64,000 nucleotides of DNA from Vibrio pomeroyi (GTDB lineage: Bacteria; Pseudomonadota; Gammaproteobacteria; Enterobacterales; Vibrionaceae): assembly GCF_024347595.1 (NCBI RefSeq), contig NZ_AP025506.1:2604001-2668000 (forward strand), given 5' to 3'. The position numbers and the translations under genes are program-made. Of this stretch, positions 29,818 to 39,508 are shown piece after piece; positions within the stretch are counted from its first letter, which is position 1; every line of letters starts with the position of its first letter. The notes beneath the pieces are model-generated. The model was not told where the DNA came from. It saw only the letters and a list, made by a program, of their open reading frames with translations, and made no database searches.

Positions 29818-31854
29818 ATGCTCGAGAAATACAAAAATCAAAGTGTTGGCTTCCAACTTAAGTTGGTCATTTTATTGTGCTTGCTTATCGCCTTTAGCTC
29901 GATAGCGACCCTCGTTTATCGTAATGCCTCACAGGTACTTTTAGAGAACACATTAAAGGAGCATCAATCAAAAGTAGAAGCGATGGCCAAAACCATATCC
30001 GGCCAATTTGACGCCTACCTGCATACCGCCAAAGTTTTAGAATCTACCTTTCGCAACGGTTACTTAGCAGGTGTTTACGTAGAAAACTATGATGTTGAGT
30101 TTAGCGGTCACTCCATACCAAACATGACTCAATATGGTGAGAGCCTGATCAACGATACCAAACTAGTGGATAGCTTTACCCGAGACACAGGAGCCGTTGC
30201 TACCCTATTTGCCCCATTTGGTGACGATTTTATCCGCGTATCTACCTCTCTAAAAAAACCTTCAGGCGAGCGTGTAGTTGCCACAACTCTCGGCAAAGAT
30301 CATCCCGGTTACAGCAAACTGAAAAGTGGCCAACCTTATTACGCTCAAGTAAAACTTTTCGGTCAACGCTACATTACCTATTACGCGCCTCTTATGAACG
30401 CACAAGGTAAGGTCAATGGTGTATCCTTTATCGGCTTACCGGTTGAGGAAGCAACACAAAGCCTGTTTGAATCTTTGCGCTCGGTATCATGGGGCGATAC
30501 TGGTTACACCATCATTGTTGATAATGAGCAAGAGCACCAAGGCCAGTACTTACTGCACCCTACTCACGCTGGCGGCGGTAAATCGATAATTGACGTTGCT
30601 GATTACGACGGGAATAAACCTTTCTACCAGATATTCGAACAATCATCTGGATTGATTCGATACCCATATAAATTCCAAGAAACGGTTGGTGAAAAGTACC
30701 TGGTATATACCGAAGTTCCCGGTTGGGACTGGAAACTACTTGGCGGTACATTCATTAAAGAGGTGACCAAGGGCAGTGACGATCTGCTAAAACTTATCGC
30801 GATCATTTCGGCCTTGATTGCCGCCGCGACAATCGTAGCGTTAACCTTCGTATTGAATCGCACGCTCACGCCGCTAACGACTTTAAACGAATACATGCTT
30901 CGATTAGGTAAAGGTGAAGTCAGCCTGCACATTCCAAACACCGGCAAGCAAACTAAAAACGAGATCAGCAACCTTAATACTGGCGTTGCAACTATGGCAG
31001 CTCAGCTGAACACCCTAGTAGGCGAGATTCGCGCGACCAGCGATCAAGTCCAAAACAGCTCGAGCAGTGTGTCACAAGATGCCAGCCACAACTTAACGCA
31101 GTCTGACCGCCAACAGGCGCAAGTGGAACAAGTGGTGACAGCAATCGAAGAGATGGCGACCTCTGCGGAATCCGTAGCACAGCAAGTCAATAGCATTGCT
31201 GAAAACGTTCGACTTGCGAATGAAGACAGTCAACAAGGTCTAGAGGTGGTTGAGGGAGTATGTATCGATGTTGCTCAGTTAAATGACCAACTCGATAAAT
31301 CTGCATCTGCCATCGAGCAAGTAAGTGCAGACAGCGAAAGCATACAAACCGTCACTAAGATGATCGACGATATCGCCGAGCAAACTAACCTGTTAGCGCT
31401 AAACGCTGCGATCGAAGCCGCACGTGCAGGTGAACAAGGCCGTGGTTTTGCTGTTGTTGCTGATGAAGTAAGAACACTCGCTCATCGTACTCAAACATCA
31501 GTGCAAGACGTAGTAAGCATCATCGAGAAGCTAAAGTCTTCGACCAACAATGCCGTGAACTTGATGACACAAAGCCAATCAAATGCCAACCAAGTACTTG
31601 ATAAAGCGCAAGAAGCGGGTACGGCATTGGAGTCTATTGCTTCTCAAGTTGAGTCAATCGCTTCTCAAGCTGAAACAATTGCTGCTACATCAGAGGAGCA
31701 AGCTCAGGTTTCTCAAGAAATTGCGGCCAACGCGCATGCGATAAGCGACCTCAACCAACAAAGCCGTGAGACCAGCGCTCAGACATCTCGAAGTGCTGAT
31801 GAGCTTCAAAAGCAAGCGGAATCGTTGAAAAATCAAGTGAACTTCTTTAGCTAA
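29818..31854 (+). CDS. Methyl-accepting chemotaxis protein with Cache sensor
   Basis: The 678-residue receptor has a membrane helix at about 14-36, a periplasmic region of about 270 residues, a second helix at about 323-345, a HAMP segment, and a cytoplasmic signalling domain with the tip [19 protein letters not shown] and [18 protein letters not shown]. The periplasmic part looks like the Cache3-Cache2 type ([15 protein letters not shown], then [11 protein letters not shown] and [10 protein letters not shown]). No C-terminal pentapeptide for CheR is present. Ligand unknown. It is preceded by a FliA-like -10 box. Confidence 0.9.
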   Translation: MLEKYKNQSVGFQLKLVILLCLLIAFSSIATLVYRNASQVLLENTLKEHQSKVEAMAKTISGQFDAYLHTAKVLESTFRNGYLAGVYVENYDVEFSGHSIPNMTQYGESLINDTKLVDSFTRDTGAVATLFAPFGDDFIRVSTSLKKPSGERVVATTLGKDHPGYSKLKSGQPYYAQVKLFGQRYITYYAPLMNAQGKVNGVSFIGLPVEEATQSLFESLRSVSWGDTGYTIIVDNEQEHQGQYLLHPTHAGGGKSIIDVADYDGNKPFYQIFEQSSGLIRYPYKFQETVGEKYLVYTEVPGWDWKLLGGTFIKEVTKGSDDLLKLIAIISALIAAATIVALTFVLNRTLTPLTTLNEYMLRLGKGEVSLHIPNTGKQTKNEISNLNTGVATMAAQLNTLVGEIRATSDQVQNSSSSVSQDASHNLTQSDRQQAQVEQVVTAIEEMATSAESVAQQVNSIAENVRLANEDSQQGLEVVEGVCIDVAQLNDQLDKSASAIEQVSADSESIQTVTKMIDDIAEQTNLLALNAAIEAARAGEQGRGFAVVADEVRTLAHRTQTSVQDVVSIIEKLKSSTNNAVNLMTQSQSNANQVLDKAQEAGTALESIASQVESIASQAETIAATSEEQAQVSQEIAANAHAISDLNQQSRETSAQTSRSADELQKQAESLKNQVNFFS

Positions 31855-31894
31855 TTATTAATAGACGTTCCATTAAACAACTCACTAAGCATCA

Positions 31895-31926
31895 ATAGAG
31901 CCAGCCATCGTTGGCTCTATCTCTTC
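31895..31926 (+). terminator. Possible terminator of the Cache chemoreceptor gene
   Basis: An ATAGAGCCA/TGGCTCTAT stem with an 8-base loop is followed by a weak pyrimidine stretch (CTCTTC), 40 bases beyond the stop. Confidence 0.55.
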
Positions 31927-32023
31927 ATGAATTATCACTAGCTAAGACAACTGCGTTTATTCTAGCGCCCCACTATGCTTCCTGTTAAAATTTTGGACTT
32001 GAAATTTCTACCTCGAGTTCGCA

Positions 32024-32839
32024 ATGACTTACCAATGCCCTTTGTGTCACCAACCTTTATCTCAACACGATCGTACGTTTAAGTGTGAAAAGAACCATCA
32101 GTTCGACCTAGCGAAAGAAGGCTATGTCAATTTGATGCCAGCACACCACAAACGCTCAAAAGATCCAGGTGACAATAAAGAGATGATGCAGGCACGTCGT
32201 CGCTTCCTTGAAGGCAACCATTACGCTCCAATGCGCCAAGCAGTCGTTGGCTTATGCTCTAGCTACCTGCCAGACGCTGACCCTAGCCTGTTGGATATTG
32301 GCTGTGGCGAAGGGTATTACACCAACGAAATCGCGTTGAACCTTCAAAATAAAAACGGCGCGATTTTTGGCCTAGATATTTCTAAGATTGCTATCAAATA
32401 CGCCGCTAAGCGCTACCCTGCTGTCGACTTCTCTGTTGCCTCTAGTCATCGTCTACCCTTCGCTGAAAACAGCTTAGACGGCATTCTACGCATTTATGCA
32501 CCATGTAAGGCAGAAGAGCTCCAACGTACCATCAAAGACAATGGCGTCGTGATCACCGTGACACCAGCCAGTCGACACCTATACCAACTGCGTGATGCGA
32601 TTTATGACGGCGTTCGCTTGCATGACGAAGATCCAGAAGTGATCGAAGGTTTTACGCTTGAGCACCAAGAGCAACTAAACTATATGATGGAACTATCGGG
32701 GTCAGATGCATTCGACCTGCTACAGATGACGCCGTTTGCTTGGAAAGCGACAGAGGAGTTTAAACAACAACTCACCAAAGCTGAGCAATTCAACTGTGAA
32801 GCGGACTTTATGCTGAGAGTGTATCGCAAACAGATTTAA
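32024..32839 (+). CDS. rlmA: 23S rRNA (guanine-745-N1)-methyltransferase
   Basis: The 271-residue methyltransferase has the zinc knuckle at its N-terminus (CPLC at residues 5-8, then CEKNH) and the SAM motif LLDIGCGEGYYT at about 90-101. The segment YVNLMPAHHKRSKDPGDN is a strong RlmA signature. It modifies G745 in helix 35 of 23S rRNA. It is followed by the ChaN-like lipoprotein gene in the same direction but with a separate promoter region. Confidence 0.92.
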   Translation: MTYQCPLCHQPLSQHDRTFKCEKNHQFDLAKEGYVNLMPAHHKRSKDPGDNKEMMQARRRFLEGNHYAPMRQAVVGLCSSYLPDADPSLLDIGCGEGYYTNEIALNLQNKNGAIFGLDISKIAIKYAAKRYPAVDFSVASSHRLPFAENSLDGILRIYAPCKAEELQRTIKDNGVVITVTPASRHLYQLRDAIYDGVRLHDEDPEVIEGFTLEHQEQLNYMMELSGSDAFDLLQMTPFAWKATEEFKQQLTKAEQFNCEADFMLRVYRKQI

Positions 32840-32841
32840 CT

Positions 32842-32860
32842 GATATTGATTATCGTTTGC
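32842..32860. promoter_or_regulatory. Fur-like box upstream of the ChaN-like gene
   Basis: GATATTGATTATCGTTTGC matches the Fur consensus 19-mer at 14 positions and lies 55 bases before the start of the ChaN-like lipoprotein, a family tied to haem and iron. Confidence 0.55.
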
Positions 32861-32914
32861 ATTGAAATGTCATCTTGCCTCCTTTAATATGCGTGTTCTT
32901 CAAGGAGGCATTTC

Positions 32915-33874
32915 ATGCAACGTATTATTCTTATCGGATTAGCTACCCTGCTTACGGCTTGTGCTAATCAACCTTCAAACAGCACTTCTCAACAAGTGGC
33001 TAACACGCAAACGGACACCGTTTCCACATTCTATGATTACCAGTTTGCGTCTCCACAAGGTGAAACGCTTTCTCTCAATGCTTTACCCGAACAGTTGATT
33101 GACGCTGATGTGATCCTTATTGGCGAATGGCACACTCACTCGGCAATTCATCGTTTCCAAACCGACTTCTTAAAAGCGCGCCGCAACGCAACATCAAACA
33201 TTGCGCTTTCAATGGAACAGTTCACTCGAGAACATCAAGACACGCTAAACCAATACTTAAACGGTGAAATTGGTGAGCAAGTGCTTATCTCCAAGGCAGC
33301 TGCTTGGCCAAATTACGAAAGTGATTACCGCGCACTGGTTGAGTTTGCTAAAGCGAATGATTTAGATGTTATCGCAGCAAACGCTCCAAAGCCTTTCGTT
33401 CAGTGTATTGGCCGTAAGGGATTACCTTACCTAGAACAGCTTTCTTCAGAACAACGAAATTGGGTTGCGACTGAGGTTAATATTGGCGATAGCCCTTACA
33501 AAGAAAAGTTCATGGCTTCCATGCATCACGGTACGCCAGAGCAAACAGAAAAGCAGTTTGCCGCTCAGGTTACGTGGGACGAGACCATGGCTGAATCGAT
33601 TGTTAATTACCTAGCGTCAAATCCAAATAAGCAAGTAATTCATGTAGCAGGCAAGTTCCACACTGAAGGTGGCTTAGGCACGGCGGCTTCGATTCTACGT
33701 CGTAACCCAGATCTAAAAGTAGCAGTTATTAGCCCGGTTGCTGAGTTCTCATCGGATACGACTGATTACCAACTAAAAGTACTTTCTCCACCGGCACGCT
33801 TTGTTCAAAAAGAGAACCGAATGAAGGCATACAAACACCTATCTAAGCGTGGTGCCGATCTTAAGTGCGATTAA
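32915..33874 (+). CDS. ChaN family lipoprotein (haem-binding, iron-related)
   Basis: The 319-residue protein has a signal peptide with lipobox LTAC (about residues 12-15) and the EreA/ChaN-like domain marked by LIGEWHTHSAIHRF (about 68-81) and later HVAGKFHTEGGLGT. Campylobacter ChaN binds haem as an iron-regulated lipoprotein. Here the upstream Fur-like box supports the same job at the outer envelope. AAGGAGGCATTTC precedes the start. An inverted repeat follows the stop. Confidence 0.82.
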   Translation: MQRIILIGLATLLTACANQPSNSTSQQVANTQTDTVSTFYDYQFASPQGETLSLNALPEQLIDADVILIGEWHTHSAIHRFQTDFLKARRNATSNIALSMEQFTREHQDTLNQYLNGEIGEQVLISKAAAWPNYESDYRALVEFAKANDLDVIAANAPKPFVQCIGRKGLPYLEQLSSEQRNWVATEVNIGDSPYKEKFMASMHHGTPEQTEKQFAAQVTWDETMAESIVNYLASNPNKQVIHVAGKFHTEGGLGTAASILRRNPDLKVAVISPVAEFSSDTTDYQLKVLSPPARFVQKENRMKAYKHLSKRGADLKCD

Positions 33875-33881
33875 ACTCGCG

Positions 33882-33913
33882 ATTCAGACTTAAGCTTATT
33901 TTAAGTTTAAGTC
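33882..33913 (+). terminator. Hairpin after the ChaN-like gene
   Basis: An imperfect inverted repeat, CAGACTTAA and TTTAAGTCTG, surrounds an AT-rich loop. It has no T run, so it may be a weak terminator or an RNA-stability element. Confidence 0.4.
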
Positions 33914-33962
33914 TGACACCTTAAGAATTTGCTCAAAAACGCTCCAAGACAAATATAAATAT

Positions 33963-33978
33963 CGGCATAGGAATTGCT
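33963..33978 (+). promoter_or_regulatory. Candidate sigma-54 promoter
   Basis: CGGCATAGGAATTGCT has GG and GC exactly ten bases apart and matches TGGCA-N6-TTGCT at all but the first base. A start near 33990 would give a leader of about 120 bases to the ORF at 34113. No activator site can be assigned. Confidence 0.55.
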
Positions 33979-34112
33979 TAAATACCAAGCAGTTTTGATT
34001 AAGCAGAAGTAAATGTAATGTGCGAATAAAAAACATCACTATCGATGATTAATTGCACAAGTTTTTCACACCTCTGCCGATACTATATTTAAGGATAGGT
34101 AAGGAGAGCGAT

Positions 34113-34466
34113 ATGACGCCAGTAGGAACGAGTAACACTCAGCTGTATTCACCGTCGCAAATGAACACACAAACCAAGAGTACCGAAGCTGAAAAGCCCG
34201 CCCCTCTTAAGGTTGAGCAAAATACCGTTAAGCTCTCTGATGAGGGCAAAGCCCTATTATCGGCTCTTAAAGAGATCGATAAAGAAGCGAAGAAAATCGA
34301 AGCGGAAAACGAAACCGTGACCGATAAGGTTGAGTCATTTGCTCACGGCGCACTAGGTATGGATCACCCTGATAAGATTGAAGAAGAAGACGATGGTTCT
34401 TATTCAGCAGGGCAATACCTGTCCGCAGCGGCAACCGTTGGTGGCATTCTTCTCGCTCTGATTTAA
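34113..34466 (+). CDS. Hypothetical protein, 117 aa, behind a sigma-54-like promoter
   Basis: The protein starts MTPVGTSNTQLYS, has a low-complexity Gln/Thr/Ser region, a short motif NTVKLSDEGKALLSAL (about residues 37-52), a charged helical stretch and a hydrophobic C-terminus of about 18 residues (AAATVGGILLALI). I start at ATG 34113 because AAGGAGAGCGAT precedes it; the 20-codon upstream extension has no ribosome site. Family not recognised. The LSDEGK-type motif resembles those at the start of some flagellum-linked regulators, but this is only a resemblance. Confidence 0.7.
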   Translation: MTPVGTSNTQLYSPSQMNTQTKSTEAEKPAPLKVEQNTVKLSDEGKALLSALKEIDKEAKKIEAENETVTDKVESFAHGALGMDHPDKIEEEDDGSYSAGQYLSAAATVGGILLALI

Positions 34467-34638
34467 CGTTACCCTCACTCTACACTATCCCTTCCACTGC
34501 CCTCTTTTGCATTGGCACCTCATGCCTTGCCTATTACTCTTTGCCAAAAGCAATTTGTCGTCACGACAATAGACCCGATTTGTTCTAAAAAACGAGTTCA
34601 CTTCATAATTCCTCTCTCATTTTAATGGAATAATACTC

Positions 34639-36525
34639 GTGAAAAACACTTTTGAGCTTATTGATAAGCCAACCTTCTTTGGTGCTATTGCACTCCTACT
34701 CACGATAGTTTTCCCGCTCATTTTGTTCCCGACTCAGGGTGCAGACTGGATTGCGGTTGCGAAAACATTCATGACTGATCAACTAGGATTTCTATATCTT
34801 GCGCTAGGTCTCGCGGCTTGTGCATTTATGGTTTACGTTGTGTTCAGTGATATGGGACAGATTAAACTGGGCGAAGCTGATGAAGAGCCTGAATTCAAAA
34901 CTGCATCATGGGCAGCAATGCTATTTTGTGGTGGTATCGGTGCAAGTATCTTGTACTGGGGCTGTATTGAGTGGGCTTACTACTACCAATCACCTCCTTT
35001 CCAACTAGAGCCGGGCAGTGAAGAGGCAGTTCGTTGGGCAGCAACTTACGGTTTGTTCCACTGGGGACCAATTGCTTGGTCTATCTACCTAATCCCTGCA
35101 ATTCCTATTGCTTACTTTTTCTACGTACGTAAACAGCCTGTTCTAAAGATCTCTAGCGCGTTAATGCCAGTTCTTGGTGAGCACCGCAGTAAAGGCGTAC
35201 CTGGAAAAATCGTCGATATCCTTTTCATTTTCGGTCTACTTGGCGGCGCAGCAACAACATTAGGTTTAGCCGCTCCTCTTATTACTGAAGGTCTGAATCA
35301 CCTATTCGGTCTACCTAAAAACAACCTAACGCAAGTGATGGTGCTTTTAGTTTGTACTGCGATTTTTGCTTACTCTTCTTATGCTGGATTGGAAAAAGGC
35401 ATCAAGATCCTAAGTAATATCAACTTCTGGGGTGCTATGGGTCTGTTGGTTTTCGTACTGATTGCGGGTCCAACTATCTTCATGCTTGAAACCGGTCTAG
35501 ATTCAATTGGTCGTCTACTGTCTAACTTCTTCGTGATGGCGACATGGGCGGAACCATTTGGTGGCTACGGTACATTTGAAAACACCCACTTCCCACAAGA
35601 CTGGACAATTTTCTACTGGGCATGGTGGCTAGTATTTGCACCGAGTATGGGTCTATTTGTTGCGCGCATTTCTCGCGGCAGAACCATCAAACAAATGGTG
35701 TCAGGTTCGATCTTCTTCGGTTCACTGGGTTGTTTCTTATTCTTCATGATTCTAGGTAACTACGGCTTATCACTTCAGCTTTCTGGTGAATTAGATGTAG
35801 TTGCAATTCTAAATGCTGAAGGCGCAACCAAAGCAATCTTCTCAATGCTAGCGCAGTTGCCGATGAGCACTCTAGTTATCGCAGTATTCACTTTGCTTTG
35901 TATCATCTTTACAGCAACGACGTTTGACTCTATCTCATACATCCTTGCATCTGTGGTTCAAAACAATGTGACTGAAGAGCCAATGCGTTGGAACCGTATG
36001 TTCTGGGCATTCACTCTGTCGTTCTTACCAACGATTCTGATGTTCCTGGGTGGCCTAAGTACACTACAAACTGCAGCAATTGTTGGTGGTTTACCGTTAT
36101 TGGCTATCTCTGTGATGCTGATGATATCTGCAGTTCGTGCAACTAACCTCGACCTGCGCCATCAAGACGCGTACATCGAACCAACGATTAACATCGAAGA
36201 ACTGCCAGACATGGATCCATGGTCTGCAGAAGGTATGGCGTTGGCTCAATTTGAGAAAGAAAGAGATGCAGCACAAGAAGCCGCAGAACTTGAGCGTGTT
36301 GCTTACACAGAACTTGCCGCAGTGAAAAAAGAAATTCGCGCTTATGTGTTAGAGCAAGGTTCGCAAATGGAAACTCACGAGTTACCAGAGAACCTACAAC
36401 AAGCACTTGAGCAGGCCGAGAGTAATCTTAGTGCCGCACAAGCGAAAAAGATCGAGTTATCTGAGCAAGCTCAGAATGCTCGTATCACGTTCAATCAGGT
36501 GGTTGCAGACTTACCGCTTGCTTGA
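34639..36525 (+). CDS. BCCT family transporter with C-terminal coiled-coil tail
   Basis: The 628-residue carrier has 12 membrane segments up to about residue 500 and the BCCT hallmark FYWAWWLVFAPSMGLFVARISRGRT (shown in parts: YWAWW and FVARISRGRTI) near 330-355. GGIGASILYWGCIEWAYYY lies near 97-115. BCCT proteins take up betaine, choline, carnitine or ectoine for osmoprotection or metabolism; the substrate is not evident. The tail (about 510-628) is highly charged and helical, rich in Glu, Lys and Gln, and may sense osmotic state as in BetP-like carriers. It is transcribed alone. Confidence 0.88.
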   Translation: MKNTFELIDKPTFFGAIALLLTIVFPLILFPTQGADWIAVAKTFMTDQLGFLYLALGLAACAFMVYVVFSDMGQIKLGEADEEPEFKTASWAAMLFCGGIGASILYWGCIEWAYYYQSPPFQLEPGSEEAVRWAATYGLFHWGPIAWSIYLIPAIPIAYFFYVRKQPVLKISSALMPVLGEHRSKGVPGKIVDILFIFGLLGGAATTLGLAAPLITEGLNHLFGLPKNNLTQVMVLLVCTAIFAYSSYAGLEKGIKILSNINFWGAMGLLVFVLIAGPTIFMLETGLDSIGRLLSNFFVMATWAEPFGGYGTFENTHFPQDWTIFYWAWWLVFAPSMGLFVARISRGRTIKQMVSGSIFFGSLGCFLFFMILGNYGLSLQLSGELDVVAILNAEGATKAIFSMLAQLPMSTLVIAVFTLLCIIFTATTFDSISYILASVVQNNVTEEPMRWNRMFWAFTLSFLPTILMFLGGLSTLQTAAIVGGLPLLAISVMLMISAVRATNLDLRHQDAYIEPTINIEELPDMDPWSAEGMALAQFEKERDAAQEAAELERVAYTELAAVKKEIRAYVLEQGSQMETHELPENLQQALEQAESNLSAAQAKKIELSEQAQNARITFNQVVADLPLA

Positions 36526-36572
36526 CATTAGCCATGACGCAGTCCATTGATTTGGACCCTCCTAAATACGAC

Positions 36573-36602
36573 AAAGGCTCACAGAAATGTGAGCCTTTTT
36601 TT
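36573..36602. terminator. Bidirectional terminator between BCCT gene and ycgN
   Basis: An AAGGCTCAC/GTGAGCCTT stem with loop AGAAAT is followed by T7, between convergent genes. Confidence 0.85.
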
Positions 36603-36630
36603 ATTCGGGTCATTTGCTACTAATAAGTAA

Positions 36631-37068
36631 CTAACGGTTCGGGTGGTTTAAGATGTGGTCTTCCCAATCGACAACATCAATTTCGTATACCACTTTGTTA
36701 CGAACGCTTTCACCTGCTGCATGCATCTCTGTTTTTGATCCGGTGATCAATGGGTGCCACTCAGGAATCGGTTTAGATTCTGATAGAAGACGGTAAGCAC
36801 AAGTGTCTGGTAACCAGTGAAACTCATCGATCTTGTCACGAGTTAGCTTCAAACACTCTTCACCTGAAGTGAAGCGGTTTGGGTAATCTTTACATGAACA
36901 TGTTTTGTCGTTTAACCAGCTACACGCCACGTTGGTGTAGTACACTTCATCGCTATCTTCATCCATTAGCTTATGTAGGCAACACTTACCACAGCCGTCA
37001 CACAGTGATTCCCACTCATTCTCGGTCATCTGCTCTAGTGTTTTTTCTTGCCAAAATGGATTCGTCAT
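36631..37068 (-). CDS. ycgN: YcgN family cysteine-cluster protein (UPF0260)
   Basis: The 145-residue protein has a [12 protein letters not shown] cluster at about residues 23-34, more Cys at 49, 57, 59 and 71, and the DYPNRF and [10 protein letters not shown] segments of the YcgN family. These cysteines probably bind a metal or Fe-S cluster. No function is established. The gene is divergent from a second, smaller Cys-cluster gene; the gap is about 160 bases. Confidence 0.88.
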   Translation of the reverse strand: MTNPFWQEKTLEQMTENEWESLCDGCGKCCLHKLMDEDSDEVYYTNVACSWLNDKTCSCKDYPNRFTSGEECLKLTRDKIDEFHWLPDTCAYRLLSESKPIPEWHPLITGSKTEMHAAGESVRNKVVYEIDVVDWEDHILNHPNR

Positions 37069-37227
37069 AGGATTACTTCTTACTCTTTTACTGGGGTGCG
37101 TGTTATACCGCTAGCCCATAAAAAGTTCAAGGATAATAATTGTTCATTCTTTGATCCAATCAATAGCTGTCACTCCCATTATTTTTTGCTACTATCGCGC
37201 ACCCTGTTATTTAGTGAGTTTAATTTG

Positions 37228-37476
37228 ATGGAATGTCGTTTAGGTTGTGGAGCTTGTTGTATCGCTCCAAGTATTACATCTGCTATTCCTGGAATGCCTA
37301 ATGGCAAGCCTGCAGGCGTGCGTTGCATTCAATTAAATGAACAAGATCTGTGTAAGTTATTCGGTCAAGCTTCACGCCCTAAAGTGTGTCATCAATTCAA
37401 AGCCTGCCCTGTCATTTGTGGTAAGACCGACCAAGAAGCCCTTGATAACCTGATCGAATTAGAAGCAATTACCTAA
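37228..37476 (+). CDS. YkgJ family cysteine-cluster protein
   Basis: The 82-residue protein has the CRLGCGACC cluster at residues 3-11, a PSITSAIPGMPNGKPAGVRC segment and later CKLFG and PKVCHQFKACP, as in YkgJ-type putative Fe-S or zinc proteins. I start at ATG 37228, not at the long upstream frame (60 codons that overlap the divergent ycgN start region). Its placement head-to-head with ycgN, another Cys-cluster protein, suggests related roles. Confidence 0.85.
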   Translation: MECRLGCGACCIAPSITSAIPGMPNGKPAGVRCIQLNEQDLCKLFGQASRPKVCHQFKACPVICGKTDQEALDNLIELEAIT

Positions 37477-37576
37477 GCATATTTACCCTTTTCTACCTCC
37501 TATATGCCCAAGATTTCACAAAGTTGCGAAATCTAAACTATCTTGTTGATACTGGTACAGATTAATAAGGATCGTT

Positions 37577-38266
37577 ATGAATAGGTATATCGCAGAAATG
37601 TTTGGTACGTTTTGGTTGGTGTTGGGTGGTTGTGGTAGTGCCGTCTTAGCCGCTGCTTTTCCCGATGTAGGAATTGGCTTACTCGGAGTCTCTCTTGCCT
37701 TTGGTTTAACTGTGCTCACTATGGCTTTTGCTATTGGCCACATATCCGGTTGTCACCTTAACCCTGCCGTTACTATCGGCCTTTGGAGTGGCGGGCGCTT
37801 CGATGCCAAAGATGTCGCACCTTATATTATTGCCCAAGTGATTGGCGGTATTATCGCAGGTGGCGTGTTATTTGTGATTGCTTCAGGCCAAGCTGGCTTT
37901 GATGCTGCTGCCTCTGGCTTTGCTTCCAATGGTTATGGAGAACACTCACCGGGCGGCTACTCGCTCACAGCGGCTCTCGTTTGTGAAGTGGTCATGACCA
38001 TGGTGTTCCTATTCGTGATTATGGGCGCGACGGATTCAAAAGCACCTGCTGGGTTTGCTCCTATCGCAATTGGTCTCTGTCTAACCTTAATCCACCTTAT
38101 CAGTATCCCTGTAACGAACACCTCTGTGAACCCCGCTCGAAGTACCGGCGTGGCTGTATTTGTTGGTGATTGGGCAGTTTCGCAACTATGGCTATTCTGG
38201 ATTGCACCAATTATCGGTGCCGTGATTGGCGCGATGATATACAAAGCAGTGAGAGGTTCAGATTAA
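37577..38266 (+). CDS. aqpZ: Aquaporin Z
   Basis: The 229-residue water channel has six membrane helices and both NPA boxes, HLNPAVTIG (about residue 60) and SVNPARSTG (about 180), the latter followed by the Arg of the selectivity filter. Start [15 protein letters not shown] is typical of AqpZ. AAGGATCGTT precedes the ATG. A shared terminator with recR follows. Confidence 0.95.
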   Translation: MNRYIAEMFGTFWLVLGGCGSAVLAAAFPDVGIGLLGVSLAFGLTVLTMAFAIGHISGCHLNPAVTIGLWSGGRFDAKDVAPYIIAQVIGGIIAGGVLFVIASGQAGFDAAASGFASNGYGEHSPGGYSLTAALVCEVVMTMVFLFVIMGATDSKAPAGFAPIAIGLCLTLIHLISIPVTNTSVNPARSTGVAVFVGDWAVSQLWLFWIAPIIGAVIGAMIYKAVRGSD

Positions 38267-38312
38267 GCTCAGAGAAGTGTTTTGAAATAGAAACCTTTGA
38301 AAGCCATAAAAG

Positions 38313-38351
38313 AAAAAGCCGCTTAGTGATGATTCACCAAGCGGCTTTTTT
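38313..38351. terminator. Bidirectional terminator between aqpZ and recR
   Basis: An AAAAAGCCGCTT/AAGCGGCTTTTTT stem with a 14-base loop sits between the two convergent genes and overlaps the recR stop codon. Confidence 0.85.
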
Positions 38352-38949
38352 AGATCTTATGACGACCGAGTAAGGAGTGCGAAAGCGTGGTGCCATCCAC
38401 CAGCTCTAGCTCACCACCAACGGGAACACCATGGGCGATACGGCTTGCGTTCACTTCATGGGCATTACATAGCTCTGCAATGTAGTGCGCTGTCGCTTCC
38501 CCTTCAACTGTCGGGTTGGTCGCTAGGATTACTTCAGAGATATCACCACGGCGTAAGCGGTAGTCCAGAACATCGAGACCGATATCACTTGGACCAATAC
38601 CATCAAGTGGTGAAAGGTGACCCATAAGCACAAAGTAACGACCAGAATATTGGCCAGTTGCTTCGATAGCTGCAATGTCTGCAGGGCTCTCTACTACACA
38701 GATTTGACCATTTTCCTGACGTTTAGGATTGGTACAAATGTGGCAGGTATCTTCTTCAGTAAAAGTACGGCACTCATTACAGTGACCAATTTCGGTCATT
38801 GCTTGGCTAAGAGCTTCAGCCAACTGTAGGCCGCCTTTTCTATCGCGCTGTAACAAATGAAAGGCCATACGCTGCGCCGACTTGGGGCCAACCCCAGGTA
38901 GACAACGTAAGGCCTCCATCAAATGCTCCAGCATATGACTGGTACGCAT
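38350..38949 (-). CDS. recR: Recombination protein RecR
   Basis: The 199-residue protein acts with RecF and RecO to load RecA at gaps. It has a helix-hairpin-helix start ([20 protein letters not shown]), a Cys4 zinc site ([16 protein letters not shown], about residues 57-72) and a Toprim domain ([20 protein letters not shown]). It is the last gene of dnaX-ybaB-recR, as in E. coli and many other bacteria. Confidence 0.95.
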   Translation of the reverse strand: MRTSHMLEHLMEALRCLPGVGPKSAQRMAFHLLQRDRKGGLQLAEALSQAMTEIGHCNECRTFTEEDTCHICTNPKRQENGQICVVESPADIAAIEATGQYSGRYFVLMGHLSPLDGIGPSDIGLDVLDYRLRRGDISEVILATNPTVEGEATAHYIAELCNAHEVNASRIAHGVPVGGELELVDGTTLSHSLLGRHKI

Positions 38950-39026
38950 ATTTAACCGTTCTAATTTTCAAGTAACGATTTACTCAAGATAAACCGCAGC
39001 TTGAATAAACCTTTAGAAATAGTTTC

Positions 39027-39356
39027 TTAGAAAGGCATCTTCATACCTGGTGGAAGTTGCATTCCGCCAGTTACGCTAGCCATTTTCTCTTTTTGAGTTT
39101 CTTCAACGCGACGAGCCGCATCGTTAAAAGCAGCAGCGATAAGATCTTCAAGCATCTCTTTATCGTCTTCCATTAGGCTTTCATCGATATCAACACGGCG
39201 AACGCTGTGGCTACCAGTGATCGTTACTTTTACAAGGCCAGCACCTGACTCACCTGTAACTTCCATATTTGCGATTTCTTCTTGAAGCTTTTGCATGCGC
39301 TCTTGCATTTGCTGGGCTTGCTTCATCATGTTGCCCATACCGCCTTTACCAAACAT
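39027..39356 (-). CDS. ybaB: YbaB/EbfC family nucleoid-associated protein
   Basis: The 109-residue DNA-binding protein has the [18 protein letters not shown] helix, a central beta sheet ([20 protein letters not shown]) and a C-terminal PPGMKMPF tail, all typical. It forms dimers that bind and bridge DNA. It sits between dnaX and recR, its conserved place. Confidence 0.93.
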   Translation of the reverse strand: MFGKGGMGNMMKQAQQMQERMQKLQEEIANMEVTGESGAGLVKVTITGSHSVRRVDIDESLMEDDKEMLEDLIAAAFNDAARRVEETQKEKMASVTGGMQLPPGMKMPF

Positions 39357-39508
39357 GTTAATACTCTCTGGTCTAATTGGTTTATTAAAATTAATTAAGC
39401 TATACGTGCTTAAATGGGGGTTAAGCCAGTGCGATTCAACCCCTCGATGTTCAGTTCTCAGATTTGCTTGTCTGGGATGATATACAAGTCACTAAACGAG
39501 AAAATGTT

